A stretch of 14,478 bases of DNA from WHSM01 sp050701635 (GTDB taxonomy: Bacteria; Actinomycetota; Actinomycetes; Mycobacteriales; Micromonosporaceae). Below are positions 1 to 6,576 of this stretch, one piece after another (the first letter of the stretch is position 1; every line of letters begins with the position of its first letter). The notes beneath the pieces are model-generated. The model ran no database searches. It had not been told where the DNA came from and saw only the letters and a program-made list of their open reading frames with translations. Position numbers and translations under genes: made by a program. Where the stretch lies: positions 1 to 14,478 of the forward strand of contig JBOGDF010000116.1 in NCBI GenBank assembly GCA_050701635.1, in the 5' to 3' direction.

Positions 1-352
1 CAGCGGGGCCGGGCGGCTCGGCCCGCGGCGGCTCCGGCGGCAGGCGCCGGTCCAGGTCGGCGAGGAAGTCCGGGTCGTCGTCGGGGGCGGTCGGCCGTGG
101 CGGTACGCGGCGCCCCGACCCGCTCGGCCTGCCCGGCTCGCCGGGCAGATCCCAGGGCAGCGCCAGCTTCTTGCCCGGCCGGCCGTACGCGAACCACGCG
201 ATCGGGCCGGCGAACAGCCCGAACACGATCACCAGCGACCAGCCCAGACGCGACCAGTGCCGGGGCGCCTGCTCGCCGCCGAGGCAGTCCACGATCGCGG
301 CGAACGCCAACCCGAGGTGGATCAGGAGCAGCAGTACCAACAGGCGACCCAT
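1..352 (-). CDS. PLDc_N-type two-helix membrane protein (3' end outside window)
   Basis: The gene reads leftward and is open at the window edge, so its C-terminus is missing; 117 residues are visible. Residues 2-20 form a leucine-rich hydrophobic segment. A second segment spans about 37-56 and ends in GPIAWFAYGRP, the pattern of the short phospholipase D-nuclease N-terminal (PLDc_N) family, which is named for its position in cardiolipin synthases but usually occurs alone. After the second helix comes a Pro/Arg/Asp-rich, probably cytoplasmic tail. No HKD catalytic motif is visible, so no enzyme activity is inferred. I chose the ATG at 352. An in-frame GTG at 358 is possible, and neither has a clear ribosome binding site. 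It lies 114 bp downstream of the BKACE gene in the same direction. Confidence 0.72.
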   Translation of the reverse strand, partial: MGRLLVLLLLIHLGLAFAAIVDCLGGEQAPRHWSRLGWSLVIVFGLFAGPIAWFAYGRPGKKLALPWDLPGEPGRPSGSGRRVPPRPTAPDDDPDFLADLDRRLPPEPPRAEPPGPA

Positions 353-439
353 ACCCACATGATGCCCCGCTGCGGCCGGGAACCAACACCGGCCGCGCCG
401 CCAATGCGGGGTGGGTGCCGCAGGTGCGGCCCGGGCGGT

Positions 440-465
440 GCCGCCAGCGCGGCGCGGGCGGTGCG
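440..465 (-). terminator. possible GC-rich hairpin after the BKACE gene
   Basis: Just past the stop codon of the BKACE gene, GCCGCC and GGCGGT are separated by about 11 very GC-rich bases and could fold into a short stem. There is no T-tract. In a genome this GC-rich such pairings are common by chance, so this is only a weak candidate. Confidence 0.2.
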
Positions 466-466
466 C

Positions 467-1207
467 TTAGTGCGGCTCCATCAGGAACGCGTACGCCGCG
501 GCCACCAGCGAGGCGTTGTCCGGGGTCGGGTTGCCGTCCGGCAGCTCGAGGGTGTCCTCCAGGCCGATCCGGGTGTCGTACCCGGCGTCGAGCGCCCACT
601 CCAGCACCGCCCAGGCGGCGCCGTCGACGCCGTGCACCAGCGGCGTCCGGTCGCCGGTGAGCGGTGCCAGCGCGGCGATCAGGGTGTCGGCGGTACGGAT
701 CGCCGCGTCCGGGTCGGTGGCCTGCGGCTCCACCAGCACCCGCAGCAGCCGTGGTGCCAGCCCGCTGGCGGCCAGCCGTACCGGGTCGTCGGCGTCCCAC
801 ACGCCGGCCTCCACCTCGATGCCGGCGTCGAGCAGCGTGCTGGCGACCTGCTCCCAGCCGGCTTCGGCGACGTTCACCGACGCGAACGCCGGCCGCGCCG
901 CGTCGTCCAGCTCGGCCCAGGCGTTGACCGCGGCCAGCCGGGCGGCGGGGTCGGGCACGATCCAGGCGCCGGTGGTGACGCCGATCGCGAGCTGGGGACA
1001 GCGCTGGCGTACCGCCGCGACCGCCGCGGCCACGTCGGCCACGTCCAGCGACTCCCGCCCGTCGGCGTCGCGCGGATGCAGGTGTACGGCGTCCGCCCCG
1101 AACTCCGCACAGGCGTCCGCGTCGTCGGCCAGCTGCTCCGGGGTGAGCGGCAACCGCGGGTGTACGCCGGGCTCCCGGGCGCCGTTGAGACAGGCCTTCA
1201 CCAGCAT
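467..1207 (-). CDS. BKACE-family beta-keto acid cleavage enzyme (DUF849, 3-keto-5-aminohexanoate cleavage protein family)
   Basis: The 246-aa protein shows the hallmarks of the DUF849/BKACE TIM-barrel family. These enzymes condense a beta-keto acid with acetyl-CoA and release acetoacetate plus a new CoA ester, as Kce does in lysine fermentation. The metal-binding pair H42-x-H44 sits in VHLHPRD. E217 in RIGLEDTL matches the third ligand of the family. Near the start, ACLNGAREP resembles the substrate loop. Length is at the short end for the family (often 270-310 aa). BKACE members have diverse substrates, so the substrate here cannot be read from sequence. The ATG at 1207 is preceded by AAGGGG about 7 nt upstream. 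It may be cytoplasmic catabolism of an amino-keto acid, but the neighbours do not narrow this. Confidence 0.88.
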   Translation of the reverse strand: MLVKACLNGAREPGVHPRLPLTPEQLADDADACAEFGADAVHLHPRDADGRESLDVADVAAAVAAVRQRCPQLAIGVTTGAWIVPDPAARLAAVNAWAELDDAARPAFASVNVAEAGWEQVASTLLDAGIEVEAGVWDADDPVRLAASGLAPRLLRVLVEPQATDPDAAIRTADTLIAALAPLTGDRTPLVHGVDGAAWAVLEWALDAGYDTRIGLEDTLELPDGNPTPDNASLVAAAYAFLMEPH

Positions 1208-1391
1208 GCCGGCCCCTTCCGTCGGGCGATGATCGTCACGCTATCGGTTAAGCCGGCCGCCCGCGACGGGATGTGACACCGCGCCGCTACGCCGCGCTAG
1301 TGAGCGCCGGCTTCCCGCACCACCGCTCCGTCCGCTACGCCGCGCAACCCCTGCGCCGGGCCGGCCGCCACGGCGGGCCGACGCGCTGGCG
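1208..1391. repeat. intergenic stretch with three copies of a 13-bp word
   Basis: The gap between the BKACE and methyltransferase genes holds three identical copies of CGCTACGCCGCGC at 1285-1297, 1333-1345 and 1390-1402. The last copy covers the methyltransferase stop codon. Spacings are 48 and 57 bp. No gene is supported here. The repeats may be remnants of a duplicated 3' end, or chance in GC-rich DNA. Confidence 0.45.
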
Positions 1392-2159
1392 CTACGCCGC
1401 GCGGCGGCGGGCGTGGATCAGCAGGTCGAGGGAGCTGTCGACGTCCTCGGTGGTGAGCGTGAAGTCGGCGGCGGTTACCGAGGCGACGGCGTCGTGCAGC
1501 GCGTACGGCCACTGCTCGGGCGGGGTGGCGAGCTGGGCGCCGATCAGGTCGGTGCCGTGGTCGCGCCGCCAGGCCGCGTCGAGCTCCCGCAGCCGTGGAC
1601 CGGGATGCAGGCCGTACCGGGTCAGGTCGGTGACGTACGGCATGAGCAGCGCCGCCAGCTCGGCGTCGCTGAACTCCCGGGTGTGGAACGGGTTGGTGGG
1701 CGAGCCGGTCGCGGGGTCGTAGCCGGGGGAGAAGGTCAGCCGGTTCGGGGTGGAGATCACGAAGTGGCCGCCGGGGCGCAGTACCCGGGCGCACTCGGCC
1801 ACGTACGCCGGCTGGTCCCACAGGTGCTCCACGACCTGCATGCTGACCACCGCGTCGACGCTGGCATCCGCGAACGGCAGCTGGACGACGTTCCCGCGTA
1901 CCACGCTGACCCGCGGATACGTCGCCGCGGCGTGGGCGACGGCGGCGGCATCGTAGTCGAGCCCGAGCACGGTGTGGCCGGCGGCGGCGAGCAGCGCGGC
2001 GCCGTACCCCTCACCGAGCCCGGCCTCCAGCAACCGACCCGCGGGCAGCCATTCCACCGTGGCCAGGTACGCCGCTTCGTGCCGTCTGAACCAGTAGTTT
2101 TCGGCGGCGATTCCGGGCAGCGTACGCTCCCCGGTCAGGGCCAGTTCGATGCCGCTGAT
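1392..2159 (-). CDS. Rv3030-like class I SAM-dependent methyltransferase, apparent ATC start
   Basis: This is a Rossmann-fold methyltransferase. Counting from the first conventional start (GTG at 2057), motif I is EAGLGEGYG (11-19), the acidic end of strand 2 is GLDYD, and SMQVVEHLWDQ and LRPGGHFVISTPN follow. It closely resembles what I remember of M. tuberculosis Rv3030, which also lies beside the etfBA pair and near methylglucose lipopolysaccharide genes. A role in polysaccharide methylation is possible by synteny only. Rv3030 begins with TGERTIPDL and ENYWFRRH. Equivalent residues (TGERTLPGI, ENYWFRRHEAAY) are encoded here upstream of 2057, so the GTG is too late. The only codon placed behind a good ribosome binding site (GAGGAGGG at 2164-2171, 5 nt spacing) is ATC at 2159. 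From there the protein is 255 aa. No ATG, GTG or TTG exists between the in-frame TGA upstream and 2057. Confidence 0.85.
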   Translation of the reverse strand: MSGIELALTGERTLPGIAAENYWFRRHEAAYLATVEWLPAGRLLEAGLGEGYGAALLAAAGHTVLGLDYDAAAVAHAAATYPRVSVVRGNVVQLPFADASVDAVVSMQVVEHLWDQPAYVAECARVLRPGGHFVISTPNRLTFSPGYDPATGSPTNPFHTREFSDAELAALLMPYVTDLTRYGLHPGPRLRELDAAWRRDHGTDLIGAQLATPPEQWPYALHDAVASVTAADFTLTTEDVDSSLDLLIHARRRAA

Positions 2160-2163
2160 GACG

Positions 2164-2171
2164 CCCTCCTC
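2164..2171 (-). promoter_or_regulatory. strong ribosome binding site that decides the methyltransferase start
   Basis: The minus strand reads GAGGAGGG, a near-perfect anti-16S match. It ends 4 nt before the ATC codon at 2159, with 5 nt between GGAGG and ATC. Its placement argues that translation begins at ATC rather than at the GTG about 100 nt downstream. Confidence 0.6.
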
Positions 2172-2205
2172 GGTGCCGGATCGGCGTGACAGTCCTCACG
2201 GTAAG

Positions 2206-2231
2206 TGCTAGCTACTAGCAAGTAAGGTAGC
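2206..2231. promoter_or_regulatory. overlapping palindromes in the methyltransferase/etfB divergent region
   Basis: Bases 2206-2220 form a perfect 6-bp inverted repeat, TGCTAG-CTA-CTAGCA. Overlapping it, 2213-2224 reads TACTAGCAAGTA, symmetrical apart from two positions. GCTAC (2211-2215) and GTAGC (2227-2231) form outer arms. This cluster sits in the only AT-rich part of the divergent intergenic region and looks like an operator, possibly for a TetR- or GntR-type regulator. The regulator itself is not in the window. Confidence 0.45.
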
Positions 2232-2295
2232 GGCTTGAACAGAATCGCTCGTACGGCTGGGTACATGCAGGTCAAGCAGGAGGTCCTCGACAGCG

Positions 2296-3075
2296 ATGAA
2301 GATCGTCGTACTCGTCAAGCAGGTGCCTGACTCCGGTGAGGAGCGCACGCTGCGTGCTGACGACAAGACCGTCGACCGCGACGCGGCGACGAAGCGGATG
2401 AATGAGCTGGACGAACACGCCATCGAAGAGGCCCTCAAGCTGACCGAGGCGCACGGCGGCGACGTCACGCTGCTCACGGTCGGGCCGGACGACGCCACCG
2501 AGACCATCCGCAAGGCGCTCTCGATGGGCCCCGACGCCGCGGTGCACGTCTCGGACGAGGCGATCCACGGCTCCTGCGCGGTCGCCACCTCCAAGGTGCT
2601 CGCCGCCGCGCTCGGCAAGCTGGAGTGGGACCTGGTGCTGTGCGGCGCCGAGGCCACCGACGGCGGGGTGCAGGCGATGCCGCACATGCTCGCCGAGCGG
2701 CTCGGAGTCGGCGCGGTCACCGGCGCCCGCAAGGTCACCGTCGACGGCGGCACGGTCACCGTCGAGCGGCAGACCGACGAGGGGTACGAGGTGGTGCAGG
2801 CCGAGGGCCCGGCGATCGTGAGCGTCTGGGACACCATCAACGAGCCGCGCTACCCGTCGTTCAAGCTGATCATGGCGGCGAAGAAGAAGCCGGTGCAGGG
2901 GTACGCCCTGGCCGACCTGGGCGTCTCCACCGACGAGGTGGGGCTGGCGAACGCCACCAGCCAGGTGCTGGAGTTCGCGCCGAAGCCGCCGAAGCAGGCC
3001 GGCACCAAGATCACCGACGAGGGCGAGGGCGGCGTGAAGCTGGTCGAGTTCCTCGCCTCCGAGAAGTTCGTCTGA
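2296..3075 (+). CDS. etfB: electron transfer flavoprotein beta subunit
   Basis: The 259-aa protein is full length for EtfB/FixA. With EtfA it forms the heterodimer that takes electrons from acyl-CoA dehydrogenases and related enzymes and passes them to ETF:quinone oxidoreductase. Visible family features are the start MKIVVLVKQVPD, the AMP-binding segment LCGAEATDGG (115-124), and the EtfB signature EPRYPSFKLIMAAKKKP around 183-199, including the recognition loop next to it. The ATG at 2296 follows AGGAGG (2278-2283) at a long 12-nt spacing. No other in-frame start fits better. It is co-directional with etfA, 21 bp away. Palindromes at 2206-2231 may regulate it. It is sometimes labelled fixA in Actinobacteria, but nothing here suggests nitrogen fixation. 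Confidence 0.96.
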   Translation: MKIVVLVKQVPDSGEERTLRADDKTVDRDAATKRMNELDEHAIEEALKLTEAHGGDVTLLTVGPDDATETIRKALSMGPDAAVHVSDEAIHGSCAVATSKVLAAALGKLEWDLVLCGAEATDGGVQAMPHMLAERLGVGAVTGARKVTVDGGTVTVERQTDEGYEVVQAEGPAIVSVWDTINEPRYPSFKLIMAAKKKPVQGYALADLGVSTDEVGLANATSQVLEFAPKPPKQAGTKITDEGEGGVKLVEFLASEKFV

Positions 3076-3096
3076 GCGAGAGGGTGACTGAGTCAC

Positions 3097-4071
<975 letters not shown>

Positions 4072-4256
4072 ACCGGAGGATCCGGTGCGGTTCGTGCGGG
4101 GTTTCGCAGGGCGGTGTGAGCCGTCGCTCCTCAAGTCCCAAGGTCGTACTGCTCTCGCTTTCCGAATTGTGGATTTGTTGATCTTTCTATACATGAACCT
4201 ATACAGCAAATTCGTACAATAGTCAAGTGGCTGATTTATGCAAAGACCTAGGTAAC

Positions 4257-4277
4257 GCCCGTGCGTCTCGGACGGGC
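4257..4277. terminator. hairpin downstream of etfBA
   Basis: GCCCGT (4257-4262) and ACGGGC (4272-4277) pair as a 6-bp GC-rich stem with a 9-base loop. There is no run of T after it, and it lies almost 200 bp past etfA. It could terminate etfBA transcription or shield the nuclease gene from read-through, but the evidence is only the base pairing. Confidence 0.3.
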
Positions 4278-4382
4278 ACTATCTGTTCACATCGTGATGG
4301 TTTATGCTCCATTCTTAGGTCTCGCGTTAATACCGCTTACCCATTTTCGAGCATTTTAGCGTCAAGATCAACTAGTTGCACT

Positions 4383-4419
4383 GAGTGACCCGCCCAAGAG
4401 CGAGCGGAATTGGTCACTC
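4383..4419. promoter_or_regulatory. 8-bp inverted repeat overlapping the nuclease promoter
   Basis: GAGTGACC (4383-4390) and GGTCACTC (4412-4419) are perfect inverted repeats with 21 bp between them. The right arm overlaps the predicted -35 element at 4410-4415. The layout suits an operator that blocks RNA polymerase. Which protein binds it is unknown. Confidence 0.5.
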
Positions 4420-4438
4420 GCATGATTTCCGATACACT
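4410..4438 (+). promoter_or_regulatory. promoter of the DpnII/MboI-like nuclease gene
   Basis: TTGGTC (4410-4415), a 17-bp spacer and TACACT (4433-4438) make a plausible housekeeping-sigma promoter. Transcription would begin about 4444-4447, at or within 3 nt of the ATG, so the message is likely leaderless. That agrees with the absence of a ribosome binding site. Confidence 0.55.
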
Positions 4439-4446
4439 CCCGAGAC

Positions 4447-5313
4447 ATGACAGCCACCAACCGAGATCAGCTGTCTACGCTGATTGACCAAGCAGACCAA
4501 CTAGAACAGCTTGCCAAACGAGTGCAACATCCGGATGAGAGCGACGCCGAAGTTGTAGCCCGCGAACTGGAGCGACAGTACCGAGCGTGGTACGCGAAGG
4601 CACTGGTGCTGCTTCCGAGCGATCTGCTCGGCGAGTTCCGGTCGGAGTACGAGGGGAGCTTTTTCAGCCCACGCATTAAAGATTTCCTTCAAGGACCGCT
4701 GCAGCCCAACATTCTGTACGATGAGGACAAGCCTGAGGTTCAGGAGATACTTGATCCCTGGCAACATCCGTTCAACGCCAGTTTTAGGGGCCCGCTCCTG
4801 AGCCAGAAGCAGATTCTGCTCAACGCGTTGGAGCGACTGGGCGCCGGCAGCGAGATGGTCGAGACGCTCGACCGCCTCCAGGTGATTATGGAGCGGATAC
4901 CCTTCGCCTTAGCCGTCCTGGCGCGGCCGATCCGGCAGCGGGAAGGCATTGAGGTCCGCAACGAATACGATATGCAGCGCATCGTCCACGCGATTCTTGT
5001 CCTACTATTTGAGGATGTACGCCCAGAGGAGTACAGCCCAAGTCGGGCTGGCTCAAACACACGTATTGACTTCATCGTCAAAGACGTGCGCGTAGCGGTC
5101 GAGGCCAAGATGACGCGTGATCGACTCGGCGCCAAGGAGCTTGGTGACGAGCTTGCTGCAGACATCCTCCGATACCAGAAGCATCCAGACGCCGGCGCGC
5201 TTTTCGCAATTGTCTACGATCCGAGCAAGCGAGTCATGAACCCACGCGGCTTCGAACGGGACATGCGCTCCGATACCGATCACTTTCCGGTGAGGGTAGT
5301 CGTCGCACAGTAA
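4447..5313 (+). CDS. DpnII/MboI-like PD-(D/E)XK nuclease, solitary
   Basis: The 288-aa protein has an N-terminal helical region (1-165) that I do not recognise and a C-terminal nuclease domain (about 170-275). The domain matches the stand-alone REase_DpnII-MboI type: NEYDMQRIVHAILVLLFEDV, then D208 in RIDF, and E219-A-K221 in VAVEAKMTR. These are the D and ExK residues of the PD-(D/E)XK fold. KELGDELAADILRYQKHPD and FAIVYDPSKR follow, as usual for the family. Such proteins are found in defence islands and are thought to cut nucleic acid. No methyltransferase or NTPase partner lies beside it, so it does not look like a classical restriction system. It has its own promoter with an overlapping inverted repeat and converges on the toxin operon. 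A substrate cannot be assigned. Confidence 0.82.
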   Translation: MTATNRDQLSTLIDQADQLEQLAKRVQHPDESDAEVVARELERQYRAWYAKALVLLPSDLLGEFRSEYEGSFFSPRIKDFLQGPLQPNILYDEDKPEVQEILDPWQHPFNASFRGPLLSQKQILLNALERLGAGSEMVETLDRLQVIMERIPFALAVLARPIRQREGIEVRNEYDMQRIVHAILVLLFEDVRPEEYSPSRAGSNTRIDFIVKDVRVAVEAKMTRDRLGAKELGDELAADILRYQKHPDAGALFAIVYDPSKRVMNPRGFERDMRSDTDHFPVRVVVAQ

Positions 5314-5390
5314 CACCGCCGGCAGGCGCCAGGAAGCACGATTCAAGCGTTCGTCCATCAGCCACTGGCTCCCGGCGCTGGTCCATTGCT

Positions 5391-5651
5391 CTACGCGACT
5401 ACAATGCTGTCGAGCCTGGACTCCGGCTCCTTTAAGTGTTGCAACAGAGTGGCCAGCCTGTCCCGTTCAGCCGGAGTGATCTCGAGTTGCAGTCGCGTGA
5501 GTCCACCCAGCAGCATGTCCACAGCGTGCCGTAGCTCCCCAGCCTGGAACAGGCCCTCAAAGTCCTCGTGGTACTCCTCCGGGATCCGGTCGTACATCCC
5601 CCGGATAGTGACCCTCGTTAGCTCGTCGAAGTCGCTGTATTCCATTCTCAT
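5391..5651 (-). CDS. probable immunity protein for the EndoU toxin (MafI-like)
   Basis: The 86-aa acidic helical protein is encoded directly after the EndoU ORF and overlaps it by ATGA, the usual place for a cognate immunity gene. Its central part, FQAGELRHAVDMLLGGL, followed by ITPAERDRLATLL, resembles small MafI-type immunity proteins, which protect against MafB toxins, some of which carry EndoU domains. The resemblance is from memory and moderate. It would act in the cytoplasm by binding the toxin. Two starts compete: ATG at 5651 (overlap) and ATG at 5645, which has GAGG exactly 6 nt upstream and is the better-spaced choice (84 aa). It ends 77 bp from the convergent nuclease gene. No clear terminator was found in that gap. 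Confidence 0.7.
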   Translation of the reverse strand: MRMEYSDFDELTRVTIRGMYDRIPEEYHEDFEGLFQAGELRHAVDMLLGGLTRLQLEITPAERDRLATLLQHLKEPESRLDSIVVA

Positions 5652-6058
5652 CCTCGTTTCGGTGGATTGTGTTTCACACCGGGACCGCGCAGTGGGAAGC
5701 CAGTAGCAATCGTGCCATCAGGCCGGACGTAGGTTCGGACGGTTACTCCATCTCGCACCGCGTCAGCACGCCACGTGCCGTCGATGGCCTGGCGGGCGGT
5801 GTCGGGGAGAGCGGCCACGCTCGTGACCTCCTGGGCGATCTTCTCCTCGTTCCAACTTGGCGGGAACTCACTCTTTCCTGGCCGTTGTAGGCCGGCAAGA
5901 TGGCCGCCACTGGTTTCGTCGTCCTCGTCGCCATAGACGATATGAATGTGAGTTGACCATGACATGGGCTGTGCCGCGGGTGCTGGATAGCCGGGTGGTG
6001 GTCCCGGTACGGGTGGACCAATGGGCGGCAGCGCACCACCACTCCCGCCCCCACTCAT
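5648..6058 (-). CDS. EndoU-type RNase toxin domain with Pro/Gly linker
   Basis: The 136-aa ORF begins with about 33 residues of Gly, Pro and Ser, then a bacterial EndoU nuclease domain (about 36-122). The conserved pattern is visible: HIHIVYGD (H37/H39), GGHLAGL (H53), GKSEFPPSW (K62), then DGTIATGFP with T119 and F121. EndoU toxins cleave RNA, including tRNA, in target cells. The position often held by Tyr near the end is Phe here. The ORF has no secretion signal, and its Pro/Gly start looks like the linker that joins delivery and toxin domains in polymorphic toxins. Its ATG overlaps the stop of the preceding ORF and has no well-placed ribosome binding site: AGGAAG lies 16 nt upstream. Expression by -1 frameshifting from the upstream ORF is therefore plausible, giving a 303-aa fusion. 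Confidence 0.85.
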   Translation of the reverse strand: MSGGGSGGALPPIGPPVPGPPPGYPAPAAQPMSWSTHIHIVYGDEDDETSGGHLAGLQRPGKSEFPPSWNEEKIAQEVTSVAALPDTARQAIDGTWRADAVRDGVTVRTYVRPDGTIATGFPLRGPGVKHNPPKRG

Positions 6059-6080
6059 TTTCCCCAGGCGTCAGCTTCCT
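5992..6080 (-). other. candidate programmed -1 ribosomal frameshift signal
   Basis: On the minus strand the slippery heptamer GGGAAAA (6064 to 6058) lies in the zero frame as G GGA AAA, directly before the TGA. A -1 slip moves the ribosome exactly into the EndoU frame. AGGAAG (6080 to 6075) lies 10 nt upstream of it, the spacing of the stimulatory Shine-Dalgarno in E. coli dnaX. Downstream, CGGG-AG-TGGTGGT (6047 to 6035) can pair with ACCACCACCCG (6002 to 5992): 11 pairs, a 2-nt bulge and a 32-nt loop, starting 10 nt after the heptamer. Function is inferred; the elements and their phase are seen. Confidence 0.55.
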
Positions 6081-6558
6081 GCCGCTCGGCCTCCGCCGTG
6101 CTCTTGGCAGCCTCAACGGCTTGGCGAGCAGTGCCAAGGCTGTCGGCCACCGCGGCCACCACGGCAATGAGCCGATCCGCCTCAACCTGCTGGGCGTACT
6201 GGTATGCCTCACCGACACTGCTGCTCGCCCCGTCGATCCCACTCACCGCCTGGTCGTGCTGGGCAATCACCGTTCCGGCCCGCTCCGCAATGTCCTTCGG
6301 AGCGAGTTGGCTCGTGATATCGGCGGCCCCGTTCGCCGCACCGTCAGCCGCATCGTGCGCGCTGCCCAAGCTGGAGGCGACCGCCTCCAACGCACTCTGG
6401 GCCGCCATCACGGTGTGCGCCACGCCCTCCCATCCCCGAGCACCAGCGTCTTCAGCCAAGCTCTGCGCTTCGGCTATCGCGCCTTGGGTAGCGGTCAGCG
6501 CGCTCTGAATGGCATCTCTGGCGGCGTCGGCACTGGCCTTGATGTCAGCCACGGACAT
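6055..6558 (-). CDS. helical WXG-like protein (DUF6244-like), delivery part of the EndoU toxin
   Basis: The 167-aa protein is almost entirely Ala-rich amphipathic helix and is acidic. Two N-terminal helices (about 1-38 and 46-66) are joined by a turn holding W43-E44-G45, as in WXG100-type substrates of type VII secretion. The start MSVADIKASADAARDAI recalls the DUF6244 proteins I know from Micromonosporaceae. A second half (about 90-160) is again helical. The C-terminal YxxxD/E export motif is not present in exact form. The start is firm: AAGGAG lies 7 nt before the ATG. It overlaps the EndoU ORF by ATGA within a slippery sequence. It may be the N-terminal trafficking domain of a split or frameshifted toxin, or a partner that binds the toxin for export. 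Confidence 0.75.
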   Translation of the reverse strand: MSVADIKASADAARDAIQSALTATQGAIAEAQSLAEDAGARGWEGVAHTVMAAQSALEAVASSLGSAHDAADGAANGAADITSQLAPKDIAERAGTVIAQHDQAVSGIDGASSSVGEAYQYAQQVEADRLIAVVAAVADSLGTARQAVEAAKSTAEAERQEADAWGK

Positions 6559-6576
6559 GGGCGGTCTCCTTAGGAA

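Larger units (their letters stand above)
4072..4446. other. AT-richer intergenic junction between etfA and the accessory block
   Basis: About 375 bp without a supported gene. The first 60 bp are still GC-rich and contain a perfect ACCGGA-GGA-TCCGGT inverted repeat (4072-4086). From about 4140 the composition turns clearly AT-richer than the core. It holds a hairpin (4257-4277), two CTATACA words 12 bp apart (4187-4193, 4199-4205) and the promoter of the following nuclease gene. No tRNA, integrase or obvious att repeat is visible. I read the composition change as the left edge of acquired DNA. Confidence 0.5.

Noticed and set aside
257..1276. Long plus-strand open frame (339 codons) opposite the BKACE gene
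   Set aside because: Arg/Gly-rich composition typical of antisense frames in GC-rich DNA. The minus-strand frame has clear BKACE motifs.
2235..2267. TTGAAC and TACATG as an etfB promoter
   Set aside because: The 21-bp spacing is too long and no alternative -10 fits.
2272..3096. Minus-strand open frame of 274 codons opposite etfB
   Set aside because: Antisense to an unambiguous EtfB.
4072..4086. ACCGGA-GGA-TCCGGT inverted repeat as etfA terminator
   Set aside because: The 3-base loop and 6-bp stem are followed by no T-run; it overlaps the end of etfA and may be chance.
4072..4446. tRNA gene or attachment site at the left island edge
   Set aside because: No cloverleaf-like sequence was seen, and no repeat of this region was recognised near 12545; the CTATACA pair is too short to support an att site.
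5857..6573. Plus-strand open frame across the WXG-like gene
   Set aside because: Antisense shadow; the opposite strand has a strong AAGGAG start and a coherent helical protein.
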